This document shows positions 48,145-57,056 of a stretch of 64,000 bases of DNA, piece by piece (within the stretch, counting starts at the first letter, position 1; the number at the start of each line of letters is the position of its first letter). Origin of the DNA: Korobacter sp036501185 (GTDB lineage Bacteria; Acidobacteriota; Terriglobia; Terriglobales; Acidobacteriaceae); NCBI GenBank assembly GCA_036501185.1, contig DASYAU010000013.1, positions 1 through 64,000 on the forward strand, read 5' to 3'. The position numbers and the translations under genes were made by a program. Under the pieces are notes generated by a model, which saw nothing but the letters and a program-made list of their open reading frames with translations, searched no databases and had not been told where the DNA came from.

Positions 48145-51100
48145 CTATTTCGATCCCGCAGTATTGCTTACGTTCTTCTCCTGCTGGTGATAGTTCGGAT
48201 ACGGCGGCCGCTCGTACTTCGGCTGCGGATTCTTCTCCAGCAAATCCATCACCGTCTTCACCGCCGTCTCCAGTTGCGGATCATGTCCGTCCCGCATCGC
48301 CTTCGGATCGAGTTCCACGTCCACGTCCGGCGGAATCCCGTGATTCTCTACCTCATACTCGCCCTTCAATCCGTAGATCGCAATGCGCGGTGCGGTCACT
48401 CGTCCGCCGTCCATCAGCACTGGGTAGTCATAGATCCCCACCAGTCCGCCCCAAGTGCGCTTCCCAACGAGCGGCCCTATGTTCGCTTTGCGGAAGTACC
48501 ACGGCAGCGCATCGCCACCTGAACCCGACAGTTGGTTGATGATCATCACCTTCGGCCCGAAGATCGACCCCAGCGGACTCGCGAAGTCCTGCCCATCGCG
48601 CGTCATCATCAGGCTCATCATCGGACGATGCAGATGGTCCACAATGTAGTCCGCCAAATCCCCGCCCTGGTTGAATCGCTCATCGATCACGGCTGCTTTC
48701 TTGTCGATCTGCGAGAAGTAGTAGCGATTGAAATACGTGTAGCCGCCGTCCGCCGTATCCGGCAAATAGACGTACGCCACTTTCCCGCCGCTCATCTCGT
48801 AAACCCGCTCCCGGTTACTTTCAATCCATTCCCGCCGCCGCAGGCTCACTTCGCTGTCCACCGGAACCACGGTGACATCGCGCGCGCCCTTCCCATCGCG
48901 GCTCGGCCCCACCTTCAACAGCACCGACTTTCCTGCCGTCCCCTGGAAGAAGCTGAACAAATTGTCCGACGAATGCAGTTCGCGACCGTTCACTGCCAGC
49001 AGATACTCACCGGCTTTCACATTCACGCCCGGCTGCGTCAGCGGCGCCTTCACATCCGGGTTCCAGTTCTCCCCGTAGTAAACATGCGAAAACTTGTATC
49101 GGTCGCCGTCCACCGCGTAATCCGCGCCTAACAGCCCTGTCCTCGCGATCGGCTTGTCCTCCGGCAGGTCGCCACCGCTCACGAACATGTGCCCGACCGT
49201 GAGTTCGCCAAGCATTTCCTCGAACAAGTAATTCAACTCTTCACGCGAGCCCATGTTCTCGAGATAAGGCGCGTACTTCGCCTCGGTCGCCGGCAGATCC
49301 AGCCCATGCAAATGCGGGTCATACAGGAAGTCGCGCTCAATCCGCCACACTTCGTGGTACATCTGCTTCCACTCCGCTCGCGGATCCACATACACCTGCA
49401 ATCCCGCCAGCTTCAGAGGACCTTCTCCTGGCTTCGGCTCACCCTCTCCCTTCGGCGGCGCATCCGTTCCAGTAATGATCCACTGATCGTCTTTGCGGAA
49501 CAGCATCTTCTCGCCATTCTGCGAGAGCGTCATCGCGTTCACTTCGTCGACGAACTTATCGTCCTTGCGCTTCTTCAGGTCAAACTTGTAGACCGTCAGC
49601 TTGTTCTCGTCGTTCGGCACCACTGGCGCTTCCACCAGGAATACCGTTCCCTCCGTGCCAGCGCTTAGTCCAACGTAGTTCCGCGCATGGATCGGCAGCG
49701 CTAGGATCCGCTGTCCAATGTCTTCCACGTCCAGCTTCACCACCACCGGTTCTTTCTTCTCTTTGCTCGTATCCGCTTCTTCGCCGGGCTTGGTGTTATC
49801 GGCCGTCTTGCTCGCCTGGTCAGCATGCTTCGTCTTATCGGTTTTTGGCACCGAGATCGGCGCCTTCGGTGGCACGGTTGACTTCTTCTCCTCCGCCACC
49901 TTTTCTTCATCGCTCTCCGGTGCCAGCGGTGAAGCCTCATTCTTGCTCAGCACCGTCAGGTACACGCTGCGCGATACCGGCCGGTTGATGCTCGACATAT
50001 CCAGCCAATCCGCCGCCAGTCCCAAGTCCGTGCTCGCCGTGAAGTACAGGTATTTCCCATTCGCGTCAAACTGCGCGTACCGCGCGTCGCTCATCCCGTC
50101 CGTCACCTGCCATGCTTTTCCGCTCGCCAGCGAATAAACAAACACGGCATGCAGATGGTTCTGCAAAAGCTTGGTATAGGTCAGCCATTGGCTATCCGGA
50201 GACCACCCCGGATCGAACGTCCTCTCCGGTGTCTCAAACGGGTTTGTATCCACCTTTACCGTCTTGCCGCTGTCAACGTCCACGTACCACAGGTTCAGAC
50301 GCTTGTCCGTGTATACAATCTTCTTGCTGTCCGGCGACCATAGTGGCGAATAGAAGAAGGATGCCGGTTTGCCCAGCTCTATCCTGCGCGGTTCGCCCAT
50401 CCCGCTCTGTTCGCGCAGCTCCAACCCGTACTCACCGCCCTTGTCCGAAAAATACGCAATCCATTTCCCGTTCGGAGACCACGCCGGGTCGCGTTCTTCC
50501 ACCGCCGTTGTGTTCGTCAAATTCCGGATATCGCCCTTGTCCGATGGAACCGTCAAAATCTCGCCATGCGCCTCCAGCACCGCGCGCACCCCGGTCGGTG
50601 AAAGCTCGATGTTGTCGATCGTCTTGGCTTCCACGTTCACGAAGTGCGGCTTCACCTGCGGCAAATCACCATTCACGCGGATCGCCAGGTCCTTCACCTG
50701 CCGTGAGCCGGTATCAAATAAGTGCAGCGATCCAAACTGCTCATAGACAATTGCGCCCGCGCCCGCCGACGCCGCCTTGAAATCCAGCCCAGCGTTCTTC
50801 ACCACTTCCGACACTTGCTTCGACTTCGTGTCGTAGGCGAACAACGACACCGGTCCGTTGCGGTCCGACAGGAAATAGATCGTGTCGCCCACCCACATCG
50901 GGTTCGAATCATTGGAGTTGTCGCGCGGAATCCGATCCTCAACCTCCGACGTGGCCAGGTTCACAATCCAAATTGGCGTCGTCTGCCCGCCGTGGTAGCG
51001 CTTCCATGCCTTCTGCCACTTCGGATTCGGCACATACGCCAGGTGCGTTGCGTCCGGCGAGAAGGAAGCCTCCTGCCCCATCGGCAGTTCCAGTTCGCGC

Positions 51101-51543
51101 GGGAAACCACCGCCTTCCAGGCTCACCACGTACAGTTCGTTCACAAAGCTCACGTGGCTGTTCCGCGTCGACCGAAACAAAACGCCCTTGCCATCCGGAG
51201 TCCAGCCCAGCACTTCATCGCTCGCCGGGTGATACGTCAGCCGCCGCGGAATCCCGCCATCCGCGGCCACCACGTACACATCCTTGTTCCCGTCATAGTC
51301 TCCGGTGAAAGCGATTCGCGTTCCATCCGGAGAGAACATCGGGTCACTCACCGTTCCCGACCCTGCCGTCAATCGACGCGCGTCGCCGCCATCGCGCCCC
51401 ACCACCCACAAATCGCCGGCATAGGTGAACGCAATCTGCGTCTGGCTCACCGTCGGCCTCCTTAGCAGCACCGGACCGCCCCCGGCCGAGGCCAAACCAC
51501 TGCACGCCACCAGACACACGAGCACGAATAAGAGCTTTCGCAT
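48145..51543 (-). CDS. Tricorn-type protease (S41 family)
   Basis: 1132 residues from ATG 51543 (GGGAG five bases before; GTG 51549 is an alternative). Signal peptide MRKLLFVLVCLVACSGLASA. Residues about 25-660 form WD40/TolB-like propeller blades (SPDGTRIAFTGDYD, TPDGKGVLFRS, SPNGKWIAYFSDKGG, SPDSKKIVYTDK). A Lys/Glu/Pro-rich linker (about 555-610) is low complexity. Then come the core helical domain, a PDZ domain (about 830-910) and the S41 catalytic domain with INQLSGSGGDALPWYFR, where Ser-Gly-Gly is the nucleophile motif. Degrades peptides in the periplasm. Divergent from the AsmA gene. Confidence 0.93.
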   Translation of the reverse strand: MRKLLFVLVCLVACSGLASAGGGPVLLRRPTVSQTQIAFTYAGDLWVVGRDGGDARRLTAGSGTVSDPMFSPDGTRIAFTGDYDGNKDVYVVAADGGIPRRLTYHPASDEVLGWTPDGKGVLFRSTRNSHVSFVNELYVVSLEGGGFPRELELPMGQEASFSPDATHLAYVPNPKWQKAWKRYHGGQTTPIWIVNLATSEVEDRIPRDNSNDSNPMWVGDTIYFLSDRNGPVSLFAYDTKSKQVSEVVKNAGLDFKAASAGAGAIVYEQFGSLHLFDTGSRQVKDLAIRVNGDLPQVKPHFVNVEAKTIDNIELSPTGVRAVLEAHGEILTVPSDKGDIRNLTNTTAVEERDPAWSPNGKWIAYFSDKGGEYGLELREQSGMGEPRRIELGKPASFFYSPLWSPDSKKIVYTDKRLNLWYVDVDSGKTVKVDTNPFETPERTFDPGWSPDSQWLTYTKLLQNHLHAVFVYSLASGKAWQVTDGMSDARYAQFDANGKYLYFTASTDLGLAADWLDMSSINRPVSRSVYLTVLSKNEASPLAPESDEEKVAEEKKSTVPPKAPISVPKTDKTKHADQASKTADNTKPGEEADTSKEKKEPVVVKLDVEDIGQRILALPIHARNYVGLSAGTEGTVFLVEAPVVPNDENKLTVYKFDLKKRKDDKFVDEVNAMTLSQNGEKMLFRKDDQWIITGTDAPPKGEGEPKPGEGPLKLAGLQVYVDPRAEWKQMYHEVWRIERDFLYDPHLHGLDLPATEAKYAPYLENMGSREELNYLFEEMLGELTVGHMFVSGGDLPEDKPIARTGLLGADYAVDGDRYKFSHVYYGENWNPDVKAPLTQPGVNVKAGEYLLAVNGRELHSSDNLFSFFQGTAGKSVLLKVGPSRDGKGARDVTVVPVDSEVSLRRREWIESNRERVYEMSGGKVAYVYLPDTADGGYTYFNRYYFSQIDKKAAVIDERFNQGGDLADYIVDHLHRPMMSLMMTRDGQDFASPLGSIFGPKVMIINQLSGSGGDALPWYFRKANIGPLVGKRTWGGLVGIYDYPVLMDGGRVTAPRIAIYGLKGEYEVENHGIPPDVDVELDPKAMRDGHDPQLETAVKTVMDLLEKNPQPKYERPPYPNYHQQEKNVSNTAGSK

Positions 51544-51717
51544 AAGCACTCCCTGGAATCAAGTTTCCCGTCTATCGGAGAACTGCGCAGCGTACACTCC
51601 AAGCCCCGCGGGGTCAATGCCGCCGTCCCACTTTGCGCGCCCCGCTTCACAGGACTAGCCGCCGTTCTTTGCTCGCCGCTCAATCCCGCTTAAAATAGAA
51701 CGCCACAGGTAAGCCCC

Positions 51718-53328
51718 ATGAAGAAGAAGATCCTTCTCATCCTCGCCGCCGCCGTCGTTCTCGCCCTCATCACCCTCGCCGTGCTCCCGCACTTCATCAA
51801 CGCGAACTCCTTCAAGCCGCGCGTGCAGGACCAGCTCACCAAAGCCCTCGGCCGCCCCGTCACTATCGGAGACCTCAGCGCCTCCATCTTTTCCGGAGGC
51901 GTCACTGCCAGCGGCATCACCATCGCCGACGACCCTTCCTTCGGCGAGCAGCCCTTCATCCAGGCAAAGTCGCTGAAGATCGGCCTCGACATGTCCGCGC
52001 TCATCTTCTCGCGCAAGCTCAAAATTCACTCCCTCACTCTGGAAGACCCGCAAGTGCATCTCTTGCAGGACCAGGCAGGCCACTGGAACTTCGCCTCTCT
52101 CGGCGGCCAGAAAAACTCCGCCACCGGCAAGCCCGGCGCCACCTCCAGCGCAGGCGACGAACTCTCCGTCGATAAAGTTGCCGTCGAAAACGGTTCCATC
52201 GCCTTCGGCCGCGTCGGCGAGAGCACCCGCAACTACACCGGCGTCCAACTCACTGCCACCGATCTCTCTTACACCACCGCGTTCCCGTTCCATTGCACTG
52301 CCAAAACGCCCGGCAACGGCAGCCTCGACCTGGACGGGAAAACCGGTCCCATCAACCAACAGAACGCGGCCGCCACTCCGCTCCAGGCGAAGGTCACCAT
52401 GAAGGACCTCAACATCGGCGAAACCGGTTTCACCGATCCGAAATCCGGCGTCGCTGGAACCGCCGACTTCTCCGGCACCATCGACTCCAACGGCATGCAG
52501 GTCCAAACCCAGGGCGAAGCCACCATCAAGAACGGGAAGTTCGTTCCCGCCGGCCAACCGTCCAAAGTTCCCATCGGTCTTCGCTTCGACGCCACCTACG
52601 CCATCGCCAGTGAAACCGCCGAGATCAAGACCGCCACCGTCAACATTGGCAAAGCCTCCGCGCAACTCACCGGCACGCTCGATAACAAGCCTGCTAGCCC
52701 CATCCTCAATCTCAAAATCACCGGCAGCGGCATGCCCGTCGACGCCCTCCAGGACGCCATGCCCGCCGTCGGCGTCGTCCTCCCGCCATCCGCCAAGCTC
52801 CAGAGCGGCACCGCTGGCGTCAATGTCGAACTCACCGGTCCGCTCGACGACGCCACCACCACCGGCAGCGCCTCACTTCATAACGCCGTGCTCGCCAACT
52901 TCGATCTCGGATCGAAAATGAAGGGCATTGGCTCGCTCGCCGGCATCTCGTCCTCGAAGAACACCGAGATACAATCCTTCAGCACCAACCTCAAACACAA
53001 CAACAAAACCGGTTCGGACTTCACCAGCCTCGACGTAGTCATCCCATCGATCGGCAGCATTACCGGGCAGGGAACTATCTCGCCCGCCAACGAGCTCGAC
53101 TTTAATCTCCTGGTGAAGCTCTCCGGCAAGAGCGCAGTCGGCATTCTCACCCAGGTCACCGGCGCTGCCGGATCAAAAGGCATTCCGGTGAACGTGAAGG
53201 GCACCGCGCAGAACCCGCAGTTCTCTCCCGACATGGGCAGCATGGTCAAGAACATGAACCCCGTCAACCGCGTAAGCAAACCCGCCACCGGACTGGTCAA
53301 AGATCTCTTCGGTAAAAAACAAAAGTAG
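51718..53328 (+). CDS. AsmA-family protein
   Basis: 536 residues. N-terminal membrane helix (ILLILAAAVVLALITLAVLP), then the AsmA opening VQDQLTKALGRPVTIGDLSASIFSGGVTASGITIADDPSFGEQPFIQAKSLKIGLDMSAL and repeated beta strands to the end (KTATVNIGKASAQLTGTLDN, ITGQGTISPANELDFNLLVKLSG). Members hang into the periplasm and are linked to lipid transport and outer membrane composition. The C-terminus (NRVSKPATGLVKDLFGKKQK) is basic. It is distinct from the TamB protein at 12 kb. Confidence 0.88.
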   Translation: MKKKILLILAAAVVLALITLAVLPHFINANSFKPRVQDQLTKALGRPVTIGDLSASIFSGGVTASGITIADDPSFGEQPFIQAKSLKIGLDMSALIFSRKLKIHSLTLEDPQVHLLQDQAGHWNFASLGGQKNSATGKPGATSSAGDELSVDKVAVENGSIAFGRVGESTRNYTGVQLTATDLSYTTAFPFHCTAKTPGNGSLDLDGKTGPINQQNAAATPLQAKVTMKDLNIGETGFTDPKSGVAGTADFSGTIDSNGMQVQTQGEATIKNGKFVPAGQPSKVPIGLRFDATYAIASETAEIKTATVNIGKASAQLTGTLDNKPASPILNLKITGSGMPVDALQDAMPAVGVVLPPSAKLQSGTAGVNVELTGPLDDATTTGSASLHNAVLANFDLGSKMKGIGSLAGISSSKNTEIQSFSTNLKHNNKTGSDFTSLDVVIPSIGSITGQGTISPANELDFNLLVKLSGKSAVGILTQVTGAAGSKGIPVNVKGTAQNPQFSPDMGSMVKNMNPVNRVSKPATGLVKDLFGKKQK

Positions 53329-53340
53329 TGAATCTGAGTG

Positions 53341-53383
53341 CCCCGTCCTTATCGCGCCATGTTTTCATCGCGATAAGGCGGGG
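53341..53383 (+). terminator. Terminator-like repeat behind the AsmA gene
   Basis: Long stem CCCCG-TC-CTTATCGCG / CGCGATAAG-G-CGGGG with a 12-base loop, 12 bp past the stop. It is followed by AAGCTCGTG, not a T-run, so its action as an intrinsic terminator is doubtful. The left arm TGCCCCGTCCTTATC matches 41920-41933. Confidence 0.5.
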
Positions 53384-53415
53384 AAGCTCGTGTTTGCTCT
53401 TCGTTTTTACGCTCT

Positions 53416-53457
53416 ATCACCCTGAGCGCAGCGGGGCAGCCGCGAAGTCGAGGACCC
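53416..53457. repeat. Dispersed repeat, diverged copy 4
   Basis: ATCACCCTGAGCGCAGCGGG then CGAAGTCGAGGACCCC. One base differs from the GTCATCCTGA core. It lies in the 349-bp gap between AsmA and the propeller protein. Confidence 0.6.
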
Positions 53458-53583
53458 CTATTCTCTCTGCCCACCAAGCAAGCACAAGAAGCGTGACATC
53501 CGCAAAACGATATTTTTTATCTAGTTAAGGTCAAAAAAAAGCCATAAAAATGTTCTAAATGTCATAAATCAATCAAACCAGCC

Positions 53584-53611
53584 TTGACGCCGCTTCTCGC
53601 CCCGCGATACT
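53584..53611 (+). promoter_or_regulatory. Promoter of the secreted propeller-like gene
   Basis: TTGACG (53584-53589), 16-bp spacer, GATACT (53606-53611), 67 bp before the ATG. Directly upstream is an unusually AT-rich tract, about 53505-53575 (ATTTTTTATC, AAAAAAAAGCCATAAAAATG), which may act as an UP-type element. Assignment by consensus match only. Confidence 0.5.
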
Positions 53612-53677
53612 GTTTCTGGCGCTCGTTGCATACGTTCCCACCTCCACTCCAACCCTTAACCTCGGAAGGAGCTCCCC

Positions 53678-55129
53678 ATGCGGTCCAAGGTTTTCCCCAA
53701 GTTCCTGGCAGGCGCGCTCGTCAATCTCGCCTGCGGCGCCCTCATCTTTTCTCCAGTTACCAGCCCTGCTCAAACTTGTCCGCTGAAATTCGGCCCAGCC
53801 GTTCCCGACACAACATTCGACCAGGCATTTACCCAGAACGGACCCGGACAGCCGGCGCCCAACGGAAGAGTGATGGAGCCGTCGAACATCCCCGGCTGGA
53901 CCGGCGGCGACAGTACCTACTCGCTCTACTTGCCTATGACCGGCGAGAGCATTTTCTTTTTCTCCGATTCCTACATCGGCCAATCGCCCACCGCCGTCGG
54001 CGATGGCACCGCCACCACCAACGCTAACGGCTTGCGCACGCGCGCAGTGAATTGCAATACCTCGTTCGGCTGTTTTCCGCCCACCAACTTGTATCGCGCG
54101 CATAACAGCATCGTCGTCCGCAATGCCACCGGGACCGTCATGCGCACCATCACCGGACCGGTCACGAATGGATTTTCCACCTCGTACTTCGTTCCGTCCG
54201 ACGCGTCCCTTGGCCGTTTTTATTGGGTGAATCAGTCCGTGCTGGTCACGGTCGGCGGCGTTCCCAAGATCTACACGTTCCTAATGGAGTTCGACGGATT
54301 CCTGAATTACTACGGCGCCGCGATCGCCGAGCTTTCCGTTCCGAGCTTGAAGATCGAATCCATCCGCCCCATCGCCAACGATCCGTCAGGCGATCCGGTG
54401 CACTGGGGCATCGCCACCATGATCACCACCGCGCACGGCGGTCCCACCCTCTATATTTACGGCGTTGAAGACTACGTCCCATTCCCAGCTTTCAGCTTCA
54501 TTCGCTATCGCGTGCCGCACGTGGCGCGCGTGGACCTGCGGCTCGGCCCGGATGGCGTGGCCGACGAGAACAATTGGCAAGTCTTCAATCAAACTTCAGG
54601 GTGGGTTTCGAATAACATTCTCGCCTCGAGCTGGCTCATCGGATCGCCCACCGATCCCAACAATGCCAACGACTCCATCGGCGAAGGATTCACCGTCAAC
54701 AGAATTCAAACCACCTCAGGAAGCGCATACGTCCTGGTCTCGCAAGACACGAACCCGAACAACACCCTGGTTGTCGACAATCTCCCCGGTCCCCCAAATG
54801 GCCCCGGACCAGTTTTCGAATCGACAGCGAAAAACATCATTGTCTACACCGCCTGTAGCCCCGAAGGCCCGTATTCCGCCAAGCAGGTGGTGTACACCAC
54901 GCCGGAAACCCAGGCGAATACGGTCCCAGGCATGACCGCCGGACAAACCATCTACGGCCACCTGTGGACCTACAACCCGGTCGCTCATCCCCAGTTCAAC
55001 TGGCAGGGCGGCGGATTACTGGTTTCCTACAACGTAAACAGCGACGACAGCGGCGATCTCGTCTACGCCGACGCCTATCGCCCCAAGTTCATCCGCATCC
55101 CAATCCAAAACCTGCTTCCGATTTTCTGA
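53678..55129 (+). CDS. Secreted propeller-like protein of unknown function
   Basis: 483 residues; GGAAGGAG precedes the ATG. Signal peptide about 1-31 (GALVNLACGALIFSPVTSPAQ). The body is beta-rich with aromatic strand ends: YSLYLPMTGESIFFFSDSYIG, IYTFLMEFDGFLNYYGAAIAEL, HWGIATMITTAHGGPTLYIYG, AYVLVSQDTNPNN and QGGGLLVSYNVNSDD near the end. This resembles five-bladed propeller proteins (DUF4185/DUF5005-like), some of which bind sugars, but no catalytic acid set is clear. Two Cys pairs (AQTCPL, NCNTSFGCF) may form disulfides. Function unassigned. Confidence 0.7.
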   Translation: MRSKVFPKFLAGALVNLACGALIFSPVTSPAQTCPLKFGPAVPDTTFDQAFTQNGPGQPAPNGRVMEPSNIPGWTGGDSTYSLYLPMTGESIFFFSDSYIGQSPTAVGDGTATTNANGLRTRAVNCNTSFGCFPPTNLYRAHNSIVVRNATGTVMRTITGPVTNGFSTSYFVPSDASLGRFYWVNQSVLVTVGGVPKIYTFLMEFDGFLNYYGAAIAELSVPSLKIESIRPIANDPSGDPVHWGIATMITTAHGGPTLYIYGVEDYVPFPAFSFIRYRVPHVARVDLRLGPDGVADENNWQVFNQTSGWVSNNILASSWLIGSPTDPNNANDSIGEGFTVNRIQTTSGSAYVLVSQDTNPNNTLVVDNLPGPPNGPGPVFESTAKNIIVYTACSPEGPYSAKQVVYTTPETQANTVPGMTAGQTIYGHLWTYNPVAHPQFNWQGGGLLVSYNVNSDDSGDLVYADAYRPKFIRIPIQNLLPIF

Positions 55130-55179
55130 TTTCGCATTGAGGCCGGATAGGCATCCAGGATCCCTATCCGCCCCCTTCT

Positions 55180-55232
55180 ATCATCCTGAGCGAAGAATCC
55201 GGAGACCACCCGGATTCGCAGTCGAAGGATCT
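55180..55232. repeat. Dispersed repeat, copy 5
   Basis: ATCATCCTGAGCGAAGAATC then an inner inverted repeat ATCCGG / CCGGAT and GCAGTCGAAGGATCTT. It lies in the short gap between two convergent genes. Confidence 0.65.
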
Positions 55233-55252
55233 TGCGTTCCGCTCCGCAAAAC

Positions 55253-56302
55253 TCAGCGCGGCTTCACCGCTTCTTCCAGCGTCAACCGTTTCTCCCGCGT
55301 TACGAAGCTGATCTGCAAGTCGTAATCATTCGGGGTCGTCGTGTGATAGCTCCTGTACTTCGCCGAGTGAATATCGCCTCCCCTGGCGGTATCAGTCCTT
55401 GCAGCAAGCCCGCGTTGCTCAAGTGCCGCTTTCACCGCATCCGAATCCCAGGGCTCGATCCCGAATGAAACGTGGTCCAGTTCTGCCCGCCTCGGTCCGG
55501 CGCTCTTGAACCGCGGGTCGTTCGCGTTTCCGCCGCGCACGATGATGTCTCCCACATCGCCAATCAGCAGCTCCTGCTGGCTCCCTTCGTCATACGTCGG
55601 CTTCCAGCCCATTAGGTTCGTGTAGAACGAAGCACTCTCTTTGTAATTCGTCACCCGGAACGAAAGATGGTCCAGCCACACCGTTTTCCATCCCGTCGGT
55701 GTGATCCGCGAACTTGGCGTCTGCGTCCGCGCTTGTGCTTTGCGCTCTTTGCTAACGCCATTGTCGTTGCTGATTTGCAAGTCCCACCCGTCGGGATCTT
55801 TCACATGGAAACTCTCAAATCCTTTTCCATCATTCTCCGCCACCGGATCGAGTCCCCGCTTTCGCAACTCTGCCTCTACACGCTTTGCGTTCCAAGGTTC
55901 AATCACGAAGCAAAAACTCGTCACCGCCGCCGATTTCCGCGCCGGCGCTGCCTGCAACACTACCGTTCCCCAATTCCCAATGTCTAAGATCGCCCGGTTG
56001 CCATCGTCCTCGCGCAACGTCCAGCCCATCAGCGACACATAAAAAGCCGCTTCCTTCCGATAGTCCGGCACCTCAAACGTGATGTGGTCGAGCCCGACCG
56101 TCTTCCACTCTGTCGCCGCGAACACCGGCCGAATCGGAGCCGTGGCGACCTCCTTGCTCAAGGGACACGATGTTGTCCCATACCCATCCTGACAGTAGCC
56201 TTGTGCAAAACCGCACGCTTCAAACACCATCACGGCAGCAACCAGCGCGAGCATTCTGCTCAACCACCGCAATCCTCTACCCCCATTTAATTGCCTTCGC
56301 AT
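55253..56302 (-). CDS. Exported protein with two VOC (glyoxalase-like) domains
   Basis: 349 residues with an N-terminal signal (MLALVAAVMVFEACGFAQG, after a basic start). Two vicinal-oxygen-chelate units follow: residues about 65-180 (VGLDHITFEVPDYRKEAAFYVSLMGW, FCFVIEPWNAKRVEAELRKRG, FESFHVKDPDGWDLQIS) and about 205-340 (VWLDHLSFRVTNYKESASFYTNLMGW, HVSFGIEPWDSDAVKAALEQRG, YRSYHTTTPNDYDLQIS). First metal positions HI/HL and late Asp/Gln are seen, though the usual terminal Glu is replaced (DLQIS). Most VOC proteins are cytoplasmic, so an exported one is unusual. Function unknown; perhaps dioxygenase- or antibiotic-binding-like. Confidence 0.82.
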   Translation of the reverse strand: MRRQLNGGRGLRWLSRMLALVAAVMVFEACGFAQGYCQDGYGTTSCPLSKEVATAPIRPVFAATEWKTVGLDHITFEVPDYRKEAAFYVSLMGWTLREDDGNRAILDIGNWGTVVLQAAPARKSAAVTSFCFVIEPWNAKRVEAELRKRGLDPVAENDGKGFESFHVKDPDGWDLQISNDNGVSKERKAQARTQTPSSRITPTGWKTVWLDHLSFRVTNYKESASFYTNLMGWKPTYDEGSQQELLIGDVGDIIVRGGNANDPRFKSAGPRRAELDHVSFGIEPWDSDAVKAALEQRGLAARTDTARGGDIHSAKYRSYHTTTPNDYDLQISFVTREKRLTLEEAVKPR

Positions 56303-56383
56303 ATTTCCTTCTGTCTCCCAGAGGGCACCGTTCGTTCCTCGCCAGTTATACTGCCTCCCGCCGAACCGAGCGAAGGAGAATCC

Positions 56384-56710
56384 ATGGATCGTGACGGCGA
56401 ACTACTAGACAAGATCACCAAGATCCCTGACTTCTTCGGATCAGTATTCTTACGCGACGATCTTGAAGATTGGAATCTAGCGAAAGATCTCGGAGATTTT
56501 CTCTCGCGAATCCTGCCCGATTCAGACGTGATGAGCCATGCTCTCCTCACGAGAGCTTACAGGCATCTGGGCAAGCTCGACGAAGCTCGTGAACAACTTC
56601 GCGAATGCCATAATCGGATATCTGACCGTGACCTGAAATTATGGGAGCAGGATATGTTCGCAAAATTCCTCCATGAGGAGCAGCACCTCTTGAGCAAACC
56701 ATCCGTGTAA
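56384..56710 (+). CDS. Small helical protein, TPR-like
   Basis: 108 residues from ATG 56384, which has AGGAG six bases upstream; a longer frame exists but lacks a start signal. MDRDGELLDKITKIPDFFGS and HALLTRAYRHLGKLDEAREQ give two helical pairs; the second matches a tetratricopeptide repeat (LTRAYRHLGKLDEAREQL). Likely a small scaffold or chaperone-like protein. Codon use and GC are lower than in neighbours, which hints at a different history. Unrecognised family. Confidence 0.65.
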   Translation: MDRDGELLDKITKIPDFFGSVFLRDDLEDWNLAKDLGDFLSRILPDSDVMSHALLTRAYRHLGKLDEAREQLRECHNRISDRDLKLWEQDMFAKFLHEEQHLLSKPSV

Positions 56711-57056
56711 CCGTTTCCCGCGTATCCGAAATCCACCCTTTTTCGCACTTTTTGCGTTCCTGGAGCGCTTTTCGCACGTTTTCGCATATTCCTTGGAATC
56801 ACCGCAAAAACCCCCTATCCATGCGCCTTTCCGAATTCTTGGCAAAATTCCGTTTCCCGCAGCCCCTGTATCTCCATGCCCAGAGACGCAAAAAAACACT
56901 CTCGAATCCCCTCTTTTTGCGGTTGAACCCGCGATTTTGTGCTCCGAAAACGTGAAATTTCGCTTCCATTTCACACCATTCCTGAGCGCAAAAATCGCCA
57001 AAAGGTCCCGCAGATTTCCTCGGGTAGCCTCTGTGTCCTCTGTGGTTATAAGTGTT
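56711..57056. other. Gene-free gap with repeated TTTTTGCG/CGCAAAAA runs
   Basis: 346 bp without a convincing gene. It is rich in TTTTTCGCA, TTTTTGCG, TTTTCGCA and their complements CGCAAAAA, at least seven occurrences, plus a solo CACAGAGG end at 57028-57047. Short frames in it have poor codon use. Might be a repeat-derived spacer or an untranslated RNA; nothing decisive. Confidence 0.45.
57028..57047 (-). repeat. Solo CACAGAGG end, copy behind the NrfD-like gene
   Basis: Minus strand AACCACAGAGGACACAGAGG, beginning 10 bp past the stop of the NrfD-like gene, in the gene's orientation. Identical to the copy at 44789-44808 over 20 bp and to the GxxExxY element ends apart from one base. Confidence 0.8.
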
